A stretch of DNA of 64,000 bases. Source: Coprinopsis marcescibilis (Eukaryota > Basidiomycota > Agaricomycetes > Agaricales > Psathyrellaceae). Positions 12,285 to 23,527 of this stretch are shown piece after piece. The first letter of the stretch is position 1. Every line of letters starts with the position of its first letter. The stretch spans positions 1-64,000 of the forward strand of contig ML210237.1 of the NCBI GenBank assembly GCA_004369085.1, read 5' to 3'. Made by a program: the position numbers and the translations under genes. The notes below the pieces were generated by a model. The model was given only the letters and a program-made list of their open reading frames with translations. It was not told the origin of the DNA and searched no databases.

Positions 12285-12355
12285 GATGGTGGTGCTGATC
12301 AAGACGCCTCGGTCCGTTTGTGGGCGTCAAACGGACTGTGGCGGTGTCCGCGACG
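12285..12355. promoter_or_regulatory. Very short shared upstream region of a divergent gene pair
   Basis: Only 71 bases separate the start codons of the TCP11-family gene (minus strand) and the methyltransferase gene (plus strand). Both 5' untranslated leaders and both core promoters must lie in this gap or extend into the neighbouring coding sequence. No TATA box was seen. Confidence 0.45.
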
Positions 12356-13644
12356 ATGACGACTGTGACCACGACCACCTTCGACACCCTACTCGCATGC
12401 TTGTTCCCTCTTGCCATATGTATCGCTGCATATCGACTCAGAGACTCGCTGGGGTCGTTCTCTGACCTTCGGGCTCTCGTATTTCCAACCAAGTCATCTT
12501 CTCAGCCATATTTTAGCTTGGAACGAGCTTACCACTCGTATCGTCAGTATGAAAGGCTCTCAAAATCCGAGGTCTCTCGCATGAGAGCGTCCTACTCCAA
12601 GCTAGGAAGAGCGCACAAACGCATGGCAAACACCCTTGGCTACACAAAGAAACTGGACCGACTCTGGGATATAACCGCACTCAACGGCACAATAGCAGAC
12701 GAAATCGCGGAAATTGCTGAAAGGGAATATCCTTCGGTGACGGACACTCCGAAATACCATGCCACTAGTGCTGATCTGGCCCGTGTGCGAGAAGCACTGA
12801 AGCATTTCATACGTGACTGGAGTGACGATGGTGCAAAGGAGAGACACACCATCTTCAGTCCAATCCTCGACTGCCTGAAGACGGTAGACCCCGAGCTACG
12901 CGCCTCTCAAAAGGTTCTCGTACCCGGTTGCGGTCTTGGACGACTATCATGGGAGATATCCCAACTAGGTGACCATCTTATCTGATTTCTCAAGTAGACC
13001 CTAACCAGTTGGTCCAAGGTTTCGACACCGCAGCAAACGAGCTGTCCTATTACATGGTCCTCGCCTTTCGCCTCCTACTGTCAACGGGAAAATGCAATGA
13101 ACACAAGCTACGACCTTTTGCCCACTGGTGGTCACACCAACGGACAAACGAATCCCTTTTCCGTGGCATCTCTTTCCCCGACGCCCTCCCAAAGCTCAGC
13201 TCAAAGTTTCGTCTAATCGAAGGCGACTTTTTGAAAATAACACCACCCAGCGAATCCCCAGAACCCGATTTCAAGTACGCAAAGGACCCAGACAACTACA
13301 ACAAAGACGGATACCACTTTATCGTCACCCTTTTCTTCATCGACACCTCCACCAACATCTTGGACACCCTCGAGCACATCTACAGGCTTCTCCGGCCAGG
13401 GGGCTCGTGGATCAATTTAGGCCCACTGCTGTGGACGGGAGGTGGTCAATGCAGCCTGGAGCTCAGCTTGGACGAAGTCCTGGCAGCAGCAGAGCAAATC
13501 GGGTTTGTGATTCAGAACAATCATGGTGCATCCGGTCACCCAGAAGCTCCTCGAACTGTGGAATGTGAATATACTGGTGATGCGGATGCTATGATGCGCT
13601 TTACATACAAGGCACAGTATTGGGTAGCTAGAAAATGGAGATAG
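12356..13644 (+). CDS. Carnosine N-methyltransferase-like (N2227 family) SAM-dependent methyltransferase
   Basis: Two exons (12356-12968, 13019-13644) encode 412 residues, close to the length of human CARNMT1. Landmarks are the YSKLGRAHKRMANTLGYTKK region, the SAM-binding motif VLVPGCGLGRLSWEI, then FDTAANELSYYM, FFIDTSTNILDTLEHIYRLL and RPGGSWINLGPLLW, all typical of the N2227 family. Known members methylate the imidazole of carnosine or of histidine residues in proteins; fungi generally lack carnosine, so the natural substrate here is unknown. The N-terminus holds a hydrophobic stretch (LLACLFPLAICIAAY, about residues 11-25), which would anchor the enzyme in a membrane if the ATG at 12356 is used. 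The intron lies between the SAM motif and FDTAANE. Confidence 0.85.
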
Positions 13645-14510
13645 CGCAAAACTATCTCATCCTACAATGTTTGCGTGGGTATTATTATTCTGTTCTGTTT
13701 GGTATCGATACATGACGTTGCTGGTAAGAACGAGAATAAGCTTAAGAGATCCAAAGACCGCCACAAGATGCTCGTATGCGCCGAGGTATATGACAGAATG
13801 CTACAAGAGCGAACGAATGGGTTTGTGAATGATTAAAGCGAGCACATGTCCGTTCGTTGAGTGCTGGTCCAAGAAGTAAGGTAGCGGATTGTGAGGTGAT
13901 TGATACAGTTGCGGATGGGAGGAGGCGGCGCAATTAGTGAAGTTATAGTGTGAATGGGAGTAGGATAAGCTTGATAAGCGAGTGGACAGCGGATTGGGCT
14001 ACCGCTACGAGCCTTTTGGGAAGGGAGAACACGAATGGGAAATAGAGAATAAGATTTTGAAGGCTGAATAGTAATAAAAAGATCAAAGGAAAGCATAAGT
14101 ATGTACAAGTAATAAAAGAGAGCGCTGCGAACGACAAGGATAATAATGATATTTCAACGAACAGCCCAAAAAACTCCTTTCAAGTAAACATAACACTGTC
14201 CTTCCGAATTAGAACGGCCGAAGCCCACGCAACGAAGGAGGGCAAGGCCACGACACGTAAAGTCGGTGTTGCGGAAAGGAATCCCGGTACCATGATCTTC
14301 GGTCCAGAATTTTAGAAGGCGAAGTGGGAAGGTGAAATAATGTCGGTTCGATATCGCAAATGGCAGAGAGAAAAAGAGAGACGGCTGAGATGGAGACGAT
14401 CAAGAAACGGGAGCTGATGATGGCATCCGGGTATCCAAGGAGGTTTACGAGACAAGGTTTGAACGGAATCCCTGAGGCGGAGAAGTGTTCGATAGCGATA
14501 CATGAAAAGG
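13645..14510. other. Convergent intergenic region
   Basis: Two genes end towards each other here, the methyltransferase from the left and the RNA-binding protein from the right. Only short, low-quality open frames are present, some of them Ser/Leu/Phe-rich on the minus strand. It probably holds two 3' untranslated regions; nothing else was recognised. Confidence 0.4.
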
Positions 14511-16816
14511 TTAAGCCGCAGTGGCTGCGACGCCATTGACATGGGCATCCCCGTCAATGTTCATCTCCCCTTCGACTTCATGATCTCCATTGGCGAATGC
14601 ATCTCCATTAACGTCATCTCCATTCGCGGAGCCCGGTTCAGCACTAGCGGGTCCATTTCCGCTGGTGCGGCGTCCACCGGACCCACCTTGAGGACCTGAG
14701 CGAGGAGGGTTCGCACATCGATCTTTGCCGTGAGCGATACGAAGGTTGGCGTATTCTGGCTTGTTCTTGATGGCATCGATAGCCTTAATTGCGTTTGAAA
14801 TGTTGGTAAAGTTGACAAAGGCACAGTTCCTAAGACATGCTTAGCACACAAACTTTGCCAAAAATGATTCCACTCACTTCTCTTTCAAAAAGTTGACGAG
14901 CTCGATGTCTCCATATTCTCCAAAGTCACGCTTCAACTTGTCTTCACTGAATACCTCGAAGTCTTCGATATTCCCGATATATACATTCCTGGTGGCGCCG
15001 GAGTGGACGGCAAGGGCCAAGGAAGGGGGGAGTGGACCGGCATTCTTGCCCCAGCCAACCTTAAGACGACGATTGTTTAGGGTCATTCCCTGATAAGAAG
15101 CTACCTGGTAGAAGGTAAATGCTGCAGCAGGGTCGACAAAGGTGACAAACTTTCCAAACAACATGTTAATAAAGCCCAGCGGACAGAATGGTTCTACTCA
15201 CGGCAATGTGCTTGTCTTGCATGTAACGGATGCTCTGGAGGACACCTCCACGGATGGCATTGCAAAGGTCTTCAGGCGTGGTCTCTGGGTGGATGTTGCC
15301 AAGGTAAACAGTCCGGTTCATTCCCTGGACACCGTTGGCACCAGGAGCCATCCCATTGCCCATCATATCGGCAGCAAACCCGCCTCCCACATAGGGACCG
15401 AAGGGTGAGAATCCTTGCTGGCCAAGAGCGGTTTGGGCGACGAGCGATTGGGCGGCAGCAGCCTGCGCTTGTTGTGCTGCGACTTGTTGTGATTTTGGGA
15501 TATATGCGCATCGATCCTTTCCAAAGTTGACTCTCTTGCCGACCCAAGCAGGCTCGGTTGGCAAAGTGTTGACCACCTAAAAGTTGTCATGTGAGAAGCG
15601 ATCACAGAGACCTGTAAACGTTACGTACTTTGGCAGCGACGGAGATGCTCAAGAAATGAACAAATCCAATATTCTTATCCCTCACAATCTTGACTTGGTC
15701 AATTAGGCCGAACCGACTGAGTTCATCACGAAGTTGTTCTTCAGTCATGTTTTCGTCGAGACCGCCAATGTAAACGTTTCGGCTTGCATTGCTCTGGGTG
15801 ATGGCAATTGCTACCTGTGCTGGGACTGGTGAAGGCTTGCCCCAGCCAATCTTAAGCTCCTGACCGTGCAGAGCCAACTTCTTTACTGTGGCGTCGGCGT
15901 GGAAAGCAGCTGCAGTTGCTCCGTCCAAGAAGGAGAGGAAAACGCAGGACTTTTCTGGAAGAACGCGGATGGACTCAAGGGGGCCAAAGTGGACGAGATT
16001 TAAGAGTTCGTCGACCGAGGCAGTCGCAGGAAGATTTCCGACATAGACTGTACGCCCGGTTGCGTTACCGGTCGCGTTCATGGCGGCATTCATTGCAGCA
16101 GGAGAGTATGCAACCGGGCCTTGGCCAGGCATACCGAGATTGAGCGATGGGATTCGCTGCTGATGGCGCCGAGATATCGTGAGATATTTATTCCGAAACA
16201 TGAAAACTACACACGTACCTGGTTGAAATTGGGCATTTGGCCGTTGTAGGGGAAAGATCCAAGCATGTTCATGCCTGGGAGACCCATGCCCAACATATTG
16301 TAACCACCGAACCCGACATATCCGGCACCGCCGTTGGCGCCGGCTTGCTGCTGCTGCTGCTGCTGAGCCTGTTGTTGCTGCTGCTGTTGAACAGCGAATG
16401 CTGCTGCTGCTGCGGTGTTTGGGCTCAGCTGGGAGCCAATTGCGGCACCGTTGGCCTGAGTGTTGATAGACAGCGAGGGGGTGGAGTAAAGAGGACTGCC
16501 AGCGAAGGCGCCTCCGTTGGCTGTTGCGCCGTTAAAAGGCTGGTTTATGCTGGCCTGTGGACCGTAACCATAGTTGGCGAAAGCATCTCGAGTGTTTGCG
16601 GAAGTAGCGTTGTTGCCATTTTGGTTTGAGAAACCAGAGGAAGGAGACCAACGGGCCTTTTTAGCATCTGGGCCGCCAACGGGATCCATAGACCTCTATA
16701 AGCTGGGTGTCAGCAAATACAGAGTAGAAAGTGAGGCCAACACTCGCCTTCATCATGTCGAGGTCAAAAGAGTACGAAGGATATTGAGAAGCAAAGGCTG
16801 TCTGAGAGTCGTCCAT
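14511..16816 (-). CDS. Multi-RRM RNA-binding protein of the Mrn1/Nrd1 type
   Basis: The secure exons are 16689(or earlier)-16219, 16156-15629, 15576-15202, 15149-14878 and 14829-14511, giving 654 residues from ATG 16689. Four RNP-type RRMs are visible, starting at [36 protein letters not shown] and [12 protein letters not shown], and each pair ends in a conserved LKIGWGK or LKVGWGK element. A Gln/Ala-rich tract precedes the first RRM, and the C-terminus is Gly/Asn/Asp-rich. Yeast Mrn1 and fission yeast Nrd1 bind specific mRNAs and regulate translation and differentiation; the same role is inferred here. The N-terminus is uncertain: an upstream ATG at 16816 opens a good 25-codon exon (residues [16 protein letters not shown]) but its 5' splice site is weak. 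The acceptor of the second secure exon is a tandem CAGCAG. Confidence 0.85.
16344..16390 (-). repeat. CAG repeat encoding a glutamine tract
   Basis: The plus strand reads repeated ctg/ttg triplets inside the RNA-binding protein gene. On the coding strand they give two Gln runs of about seven residues each, separated by Ala. Such tracts often vary in length between strains. Confidence 0.75.
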
Positions 16817-17628
16817 GGTCGCGATTCGAGGGTGTTGTAGGGAGGACGAAATTGATATTTGAACGCAGATATATGGCAACGGCGGAAAGATTAGGGGAAT
16901 AAAGCAATTGTAGGGAGGGACAGTGTTATAGAGAGGAGGTAAACGAGTGTGAGTTGGTGGGCGAAAAGAGACACGCACGCAAAAAAGAAGAAAAAAGGTA
17001 AAGAGAGGGAAATTCGAATTCGTGGACTCGTGCTGTGGCTATTCGACGACGTGGGCGACGACGAAGACGAGAACAACGACGACGACGACAGGCAATAATA
17101 GCAGGATAAAGAAAACGAACACAACGAGCGGAATGAAAACCAACAGCGACCGCCGCCAGCAACAAAACAATCACACCGCTCGTTCCCACGCCCCGCACAG
17201 ACCACCTTTAAATCCGCCTGCTGGTCGTCGTCCACAATGAACAACGCTCCAAGCGCCAGCTTATACATGTCTCGGCAGACTGTTAGTGTATATACAATCT
17301 GTGGTCACAGCACCTTGTGCAGTCGCAAGATGGGCTTGAAATGGCTGGTAACCCGAACTTGTGCAAATCCCACTGAGAAAAGAACTCTCTGTCTTGACAT
17401 TTCGCGAGCATTTTAGGCAGCTGCTGCTCGTACAGTATTTGTCGAGGAACATTTGTATCTCTCTATCTCGGACGAAATAATTGGTTGTGGTGGTGTACAT
17501 GGACGTCTGATCAAACTCCGCCTGACTTTGAATAGCCGTGCTCTGTGCAAGTTACGACGTGTCCAAGGTCAGTCCACATATCCCTCCCCAGAATCTCCAC
17601 TTACCATATCTGCTCCTCATAATAACAG
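16817..17628. other. Divergent intergenic region with GAC-rich tract
   Basis: This 0.8 kb lies upstream of both the RNA-binding protein gene (minus) and the coatomer zeta gene (plus). A GAC/AAC-rich, strand-asymmetric tract lies at about 17044-17092, and the minus strand is pyrimidine-rich around 16980-17200, as is common just upstream of fungal genes. An acceptor-like CAG directly precedes the coatomer ATG, so a 5'UTR intron is possible. No other gene was recognised. Confidence 0.4.
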
Positions 17629-18309
17629 ATGAACCTCTCATTGTACAGCATCCAAGCATTCGTTATTCTCGACTCTGAAGGGAATCGCGTCTTGGCCAAA
17701 TATTATCACCCAAAGGCAAATCCACAGGGCGAAACCAAAGAGTTCCAGTCTCTCAAAGACCAGAAATCTTTCGAGAAGGGACTGTGGTCAAAGACCAAAA
17801 AGCCTGGAGGTGCGCTGCTCTGCCTGATCTTGGACCAGGCGCCGTTACGAACGCATGAATGCTATGTGCAGGAGACATCATTCTCTACGACGGCCATCTC
17901 GCAGTCTACAAGCACTCTCTAGATGTCATCCTTTATTTCATCGCCGGTCCAACCGAGAACGAGCTCATGATCTCAGTGGCACTCTCATCGTTAACGGACG
18001 CCATCACCATGCTACTGCGCAACTCTCTCGAAAAGCGCGGGATCTTGGAGAACCTCGACCTCGTATTGCTTTGTCTGGACGAGACAATAGACGATGGGTA
18101 AGCCTGCTGTACCTATCAGGAACCCATGTCAACTCAATCGCCGCCCTACACACAGGATTATCGTCGACACAGATTCCGCGGCCATCGCTTCTAGGGTCAC
18201 CAGACCGCGACCAGACAACGAACTCGGCATCAACATCAACGAGCAAACCCTAATGAGCGCGTACTTGACAGTTCGGGAGAAAGTGCAGCAAAGGATTGGC
18301 CAATTGTAA
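17629..18309 (+). CDS. RET3: Coatomer subunit zeta (COPI)
   Basis: Three exons (17629-17809, 17872-18097, 18156-18309) encode 186 residues. The protein follows the small longin-like coat subunit pattern from the first residues: LYSIQAFVILDSEGNRVLAKYY, then QKSFEKGLWSKT, YIAGPTENELM-like FIAGPTENELM, LLRNSLEKRGILENLD and the CLDETIDDG turn. COPI zeta pairs with gamma-COP in the coatomer that coats Golgi-to-ER retrograde vesicles, and acts on Golgi membranes with Arf1. The start at 17629 matches homologues, which begin a few residues before the first beta-strand. Compared with yeast and human zeta there is a short insertion after KYYHPKANPQG. Both introns fall in phase with an intact frame. Confidence 0.92.
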
Positions 18310-18634
18310 TACCATTACCATCTATATATGTATGTCTCTGCGATTCTCCTTCTGTGTTTGAACGGAACTATACTGCCAAGTAATACATTAGCCTAAAGTT
18401 GGGAAACGATTCCACGAGGATACAACACATGGTGGTACAAATGCTACAAATACAGTAATGCGGAATGGAAGCAGGGAAGGTCGAAGAATAAGAACAGCTT
18501 GAACTGGATAGACAGAATAACTGAAGAGTACAGCGACGGTTGAACCTGATTTTAGCTGCGATGGGACATTGACACTGCTATGAATCTGCAAAGGATTGTA
18601 TGAGCATGCGTGTAAACTCTGCGGCGACGTGTCT
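18310..18634. other. Intergenic region, 3' flank of coatomer zeta
   Basis: No gene was recognised. The plus-strand side holds the coatomer 3' untranslated region and the right side would be the 3' flank of the small minus-strand ORF. Confidence 0.35.
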
Positions 18635-18814
18635 TTACTTCTTTGGTGCTGCTGCACCCATGACACTTGTGAACTGATAGACGGCCACCGACGATGCTAC
18701 AGCCGCAACCGAAATCGCTCCCAACACTGAGCACAATCTTGATTTGGCGTCTGGCGACCAGACTTCAGAGGACGAGAGCTCTGGGGATTCGTAGAGGTCG
18801 ACAGCTGCTCGCAT
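18635..18814 (-). CDS. Putative 59-residue single-pass membrane protein
   Basis: An uninterrupted 60-codon frame starts at ATG 18814 and ends with TAA at 18635. An in-frame TAG lies nine codons upstream, so this is the first possible start. The N-terminal half is polar and acidic (YESPELSSSEVWSPDAK), followed by a clear hydrophobic segment (about residues 31-53, VLGAISVAAVASSVAVYQF) and a short lysine-ending tail, AAAPKK. This is the shape of a tail-anchored or small membrane-complex subunit. I do not recognise a family. It could be a real short gene, since it occupies an otherwise empty 1.1 kb between two genes, or a chance frame. Conservation in related genomes would decide. Confidence 0.4.
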   Translation of the reverse strand: MRAAVDLYESPELSSSEVWSPDAKSRLCSVLGAISVAAVASSVAVYQFTSVMGAAAPKK

Positions 18815-19400
18815 GTTGCTGGCTGTGTCGATAAATCGAGGCTATCGGAATGTGGAGGATGCAGTGGAGCAAACTACCGAATTCCCCATCACCACAGGCT
18901 TTATAAGTCGTTTCTTTGCTGCAGTCCGGCGCCTAGTACTCACCGAAACGGTGAAATCTCCAGTAAAGACGGAAACTAGACACCACCGGAATCGAGTAGG
19001 GACGGATGGAGTGGACTGAAAGGAAGACCCGAACCCCTATTGCCGTGGAGGAAAGGTGCCGTTAGGAGGGTCAAGGCACGGAACGACACAACAATGTTGG
19101 GTTTTTATACCAAAACTCTATTGTGTCCTCAAGCCCCTTTACGAACATGGTTTATTATGCTCAGGAAGCTGATCCATATGATCAAGTCAACAAAAGGGAC
19201 CTTTTGGCCAAGTAACTCACGACCGCCGGTAAACATAAAATTCTCCCAGATGCGACTGTGTCTTCATAAGTTCATGGTATATTCAGCAATACGTAAGGTG
19301 TGACCTGTTGGACATCCTAAATAGCATGAAATCTGTGTACATACTGACTTAGATATGACAATTTACAGATTGTGATGGAGAAGAACATGCAGATTGTTGC
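18815..19400. other. Intergenic region downstream of the F-BAR gene
   Basis: No gene was recognised. Short frames of 68-88 codons on the plus strand lack any recognisable domain. The region probably contains the F-BAR 3' untranslated region and the promoter of the small minus-strand ORF. Confidence 0.35.
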
Positions 19401-22400
19401 TTAGAATAAGCACACAAAGTTGCTCGGGAATACGTTTCGCCCGCGCTGTCTGCGAGCTTCGTCCAACAACTCGCCAGTCCACCATCCATCTTCGGGTGTT
19501 GAGGTTACAGCAATGATATCTCCTGCTTGGAAATCAAACTCCTCATCTATCGTGGCGACGTAATCGTAAAGTGCTTTAACTGTATTAAACCATCAAGGTT
19601 AGCATTCTCACTGACTCGCACTCGCGGATCACGTACCGTAGAACTGAATAGGTTGCCCGTCTTCGGTGAGAGCAACCGGCTGAGCCCCAGGCGGCTGAGG
19701 AGAAGGCGACCGGCGGACGGGTGCGGGTGCTGGAGGAGCAACCCATTGTTGCTGGTAATTTTGCGGTGGGGCCTGCTGGACTGGAGGAGGAGGGGCAGTA
19801 TATTGCTGCTGCTGTGGTTGCTGCTGAGGAGGGAAATAACTTGAGACAGACGGATTTCTCTGCGATGAATTTATTGCCATGCCATACGCCGTGCCTGGCA
19901 CCTGCTGCTGCACAGATTGTGGAGGTGGTTGCTGAACCTGCTGCTGATAGTGGTGGACAGGCTGCTGAGCTGGCGGAGGCGGTTGCTGCTGCTGGTACAA
20001 CATCTGTGAAGGAGAGGCATAAGATGGATGCGTGGCCGCAGGAGGAGGTCCGCCATAGCCCGGAGGAGCACCCTGAGGTGGCTGCTGGTACACATTGGCT
20101 GGAGGTGGGGGAGTAACTGCATGTACAGGGGCAACTACAGGAGGTGCAATGGTAGGCGAAGGAGCTGGGATGTAGCTAGCTCTTCGTTGTTGCTGCTGTT
20201 GCGGTGGAGGAGCGTTATACATAGGCTGCTGCGACTGAGGTCGATGTTGCTGTTGTTGCTGGTGCTGCGGCTGACGCAGCGATTGTTGATGTTGCTGGTA
20301 TCCTTGCGCCATTTCATCGTGAAGAACGCGTCCATTGGGATCAAGAGCGATTCCAATCGAGTTGGGACTGGGAGCCCTTGCGATAGACTGAGCTGGGGGT
20401 GCGATGAAGCTTTGGCGACGCTGTTGAGGGTGGTGCTGATTGACTTGATGAGGGGCAGGACTGGGCCCCCTGGATGAAGGAGGCTGGGGACTATTACTGC
20501 GCGAACCGGCGCCATGCGCACCAATTCCAGCATGACCAACTGAGCTTGGTCGTTGTAAAGTCTGACCAAGGGCGAGATTACTGTTCTGGTTCGGGACCGT
20601 GATCGAAGCCTGAGAAGGCGTCGAGGCATGTCCTTGTACTGGCCTTCCATTGCGGCTGTTGTTGCGACTGATGCTCTTTCGTTCTCCCGGCAATGACTGC
20701 TGGTAGTCTGCAAGGACATCGTGGATCACCTCTGTGCCTGGAGGAGCCGCAGATTTGGGCATCATGAACGCAGCAGTTGGCGGATTCGGCGAGGGTGGGC
20801 GACTCGACGCGGGATGAGCACCAACAATGGCATCTGCCGAATCACGGTAGTCCCTCGCTGGAGAGGGACTCCTGTTTATTTGAGCATGTTGTGTTCCTGG
20901 AGGCGATAGAGCTTTGGGCGCTCCGAGGCTGAGTGGCCTTGATAACGCAGACGGGGAGATTGCGGCGGACAACACTGCAGTGGACTGGGGCCTCGGCTTC
21001 TCGTTGTTAGGAGCGATGTGCGAACTTGGTGGCGGTTTATGCAAAGTGTTTCTGCGAGTGCTCCCAGTGGTGGAAACAACGCTTTGCAATTGCTGGAGTT
21101 GCTTCTCCAATGGGTCGTCGGTGAAACCAGTTTGTGTGGCAGGGGAGTATGCTGGCTTCGCCGACAAACCCGACTGCAGTTGTGGGTCCCTAGATAAATC
21201 GACCTTGTAAGCGTGGCTTCCAACCTTGATGTATGTTTCAGCAGTTGGATCAATCGTCTCCGCATGAGGATCTTGCGGCACCAGAGGAGCGGGCTGGGCA
21301 GAGATTGGGCGACGTTGCGCGGCAAGGGGAGATGTCGAGGGTATTGGGGACGGGTTGGGTGAGTGCGCAGGCGGTGCACCGTTGAGTTGAGGTTGGGATG
21401 AGATACTGGAAGGTGCCACACTATTCCTGCGGTTGGCACCGTCAGGGGGAACTTCCGATCTCCTTGCTCCGCCTGCACCGATCCCTGCCGCATTCACTCC
21501 AAGTTCCTCGTTCATTGGCACAGGTTCCTCGTAGGATGGAACGTATGTCTCTTTGGTGGACACTCTGGTGAAATTAGCAGGTCTTGCAGTCGGTATGGCT
21601 GACGCAGAAGGAGTTGCGTCGGGCAAGGTGTAATTGACAAAGGCCGGTGGGTCAGGAACATCGCTTCCTGTTCCATAAGACGCGACAAAGTTCTTCGTCT
21701 CATCTTCTGCATTCGTGTGCTCAAGGGCGACTCGGACCCTCTCACAGGACTGCAAAGGTACGATCAGATAACATCGAACAAAAATGTAAGAATACGGACC
21801 TCATCATCTGAGACGCAAACTGCGGATACGCTGTTGGCATAAGTCCAGACGTTGTCCTTCATAAAGTCAATCCGGTCTTCTTCCAGGTCTTGGCAGTTAT
21901 CGCAGAATGCCTTCCAACTCAGTTCCCATTTTTGAGTTGTCTCTCCCAGAATTTTGACAAAGTTGGCAAAATCCCGTTCATTGCTCTGTACTGTCTGTTT
22001 GGCGCGTTCGAGCTTCGTGTGAATCTTGTCCAGTTCTTTGCCTTGAACCAACGTCCGCTGGGCAGTAAACGAGTTGATGCGCAGGGCGTCATTCTCGTAC
22101 TTCTCGCGAGCTTTATTAACGTGGACCTCTTGAGCTTGCTTCGTCTTGAATTCCTTTTCGATGCTTGTCTGCTGTTGCCTCTTGAAAGAGAGCTGGCGCG
22201 CATGGAACGCTGCTGTTGACGCCTCCAGGTCCGTCCGTATGTCTTGTGCAAGCTTAGCATGAGAGCTTGCTTGTGTCTCTGTTTCCGATTTGACTATGTC
22301 CAATGCAGCCCGTAGAGCTCTGTATCATCGTCAGTATACGATTGCAGTAGGTAATGACAGCCCAAACGGAAGGGTCGATGACAAGAATCACGCCGCGATG

Positions 22401-22822
22401 AGCGATTATGGAACGTCACCGCACGTTCATTCCAGCGCTCCATCTGTGTACGACGTTGACAGAGCCAAAAGAGAACGTACCCTATCTCGTCACGACCCAA
22501 CACGGTCTTTGAAAGCTTTGCCAATCGTTTTGCATAGTCTTCCTCTATTACTGCACTGGGAGCGGATAGATCTGTGATCAGGGCAAGGCACGAACTGCCG
22601 GTGACGACAGACACACCGTTCTTTCCAGAAATTCCGAAGCTCCTCAATGGTCCTGGTTGCACCACGCATCCTTGCAAACAACACGTCTACACCAGCGTCC
22701 CCAAACCCCCAGAAAGCATTGCAGAAGTTGTTGGCCCTGTCTTCGGGAAGTGGAGAGGCTGATCTGGCATATTTAGAGAGAGAAGTTGTTGAGGGCTGCC
22801 GTCTGGCACTTGTGGCGGTCAT
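19401..22822 (-). CDS. F-BAR and SH3 domain cytokinesis protein (Hof1/Cdc15/Imp2 type)
   Basis: Five exons (22822-22617, 22555-22481, 22319-21800, 21749-19637, 19579-19401) encode 1030 residues. The N-terminal F-BAR domain begins NNFCNAFWGFGDAGVDVL, continues with RTIEELRNFWKERAVIEEDY and AKRLAKLSK, and has long charged helices to about residue 265. A 700-residue linker rich in Pro, Gln and Ser follows, clearly disordered, with many poly-Q and poly-P runs in its last third. The C-terminus is an SH3 domain: VKALYDYVATIDEEFDF, GWWTGEL and FPSNFVCLF. Fungal relatives bend membranes at the division site and recruit formins and septum enzymes to the contractile ring. The intron at 22480-22320 is 161 bases, much longer than the rest, and could hide a small exon. 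One donor is the unusual GTCCGT. Confidence 0.88.
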
Positions 22823-22987
22823 AGAATAAGAGAAGTGTACAAATGGTAAAAGGTAAAGAGTATGGTTCAAAGTTGAAATGGGCTGGGCTATGGACGGTTT
22901 GTGGGCACGTGCCCCAACAACAGCTACAGCCTTTGTTACGATGAATCTGTATAGCAACGCCCCTCTTACGTCCTCCTTCCCCATTAT

Positions 22988-23527
22988 CTATCCCAGTCGA
23001 TCTGCAAATTCGTCGTCGTCCAGGTCTGAGAACACCGAGCGGTGGTGGACAGTGTTCATTCGATCGTCTTTGAGCATCCTACACCGTCGTCGAGTCCGTT
23101 AGAGACGCCGCCAAATCCACCAGCACACAAACTCACCGGTTGTCCATCCGAGCATCTTCGCCCTCAACTCCGACGATAGGCTTTGCAATCTTGGCTTCGA
23201 TGACCTGATGTCCACCTATTAGCTCTCCAATCACGTCGCATTGGCAGGAAGAACACACGTAGTGATTATCGCAATGTGGGCAGTATTCATCGCTCTCCTC
23301 ATAGTGCTCCATATCCTTCCGAAAAGCCTTCTTGCATTTCTTGCACATAAACACCATCTCGCTCGTCTTTCCCAGCTTGTGGTCTTGTGCTTCTGCATGA
23401 CATTCTGCGCAATCGTACCACTGCTTGCAGCAGGGTGCACGGATCGAAACTTGCGCGTTCAAGATGTGCTTGCTAAACTCGATTAGCTTGAAGGAAAACG
23501 AACCACTGCATGCATCCCATACCACAT
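22988..23527 (-). CDS. CHY-type zinc-finger protein (Hot13-like)
   Basis: Four coding exons (23527-23523, 23472-23259, 23204-23137, 23078-22988) encode 125 residues. The protein starts MCKHILNAQVSIRAPCCK and continues QWYDCAECHAE, then CKKCKKAFRKDM and YCPHCDNHYV: the Cys/His pairs of a CHY zinc finger. The yeast member Hot13 sits in the mitochondrial intermembrane space, where it keeps the Mia40/Erv1 oxidation relay free of zinc; animal and plant CHY proteins are mostly ubiquitin ligases with a RING, absent here. The first coding exon is only five bases (ATGTG); it was placed because it restores the first zinc ligand Cys as residue 2. The C-terminal tail is Asp/Arg-rich. Confidence 0.82.

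Noticed and set aside
17044..17092. GAC-rich tract as a coding Asp/Thr-rich peptide
   Set aside because: The enclosing frame has no homologue recognised and sits in the divergent upstream region; treated as a simple repeat.
19721..20477. Plus-strand frames of 131-149 codons rich in Glu, Ala, Arg and Leu
   Set aside because: They are antisense images of the Gln/Pro-rich linker of the F-BAR protein.
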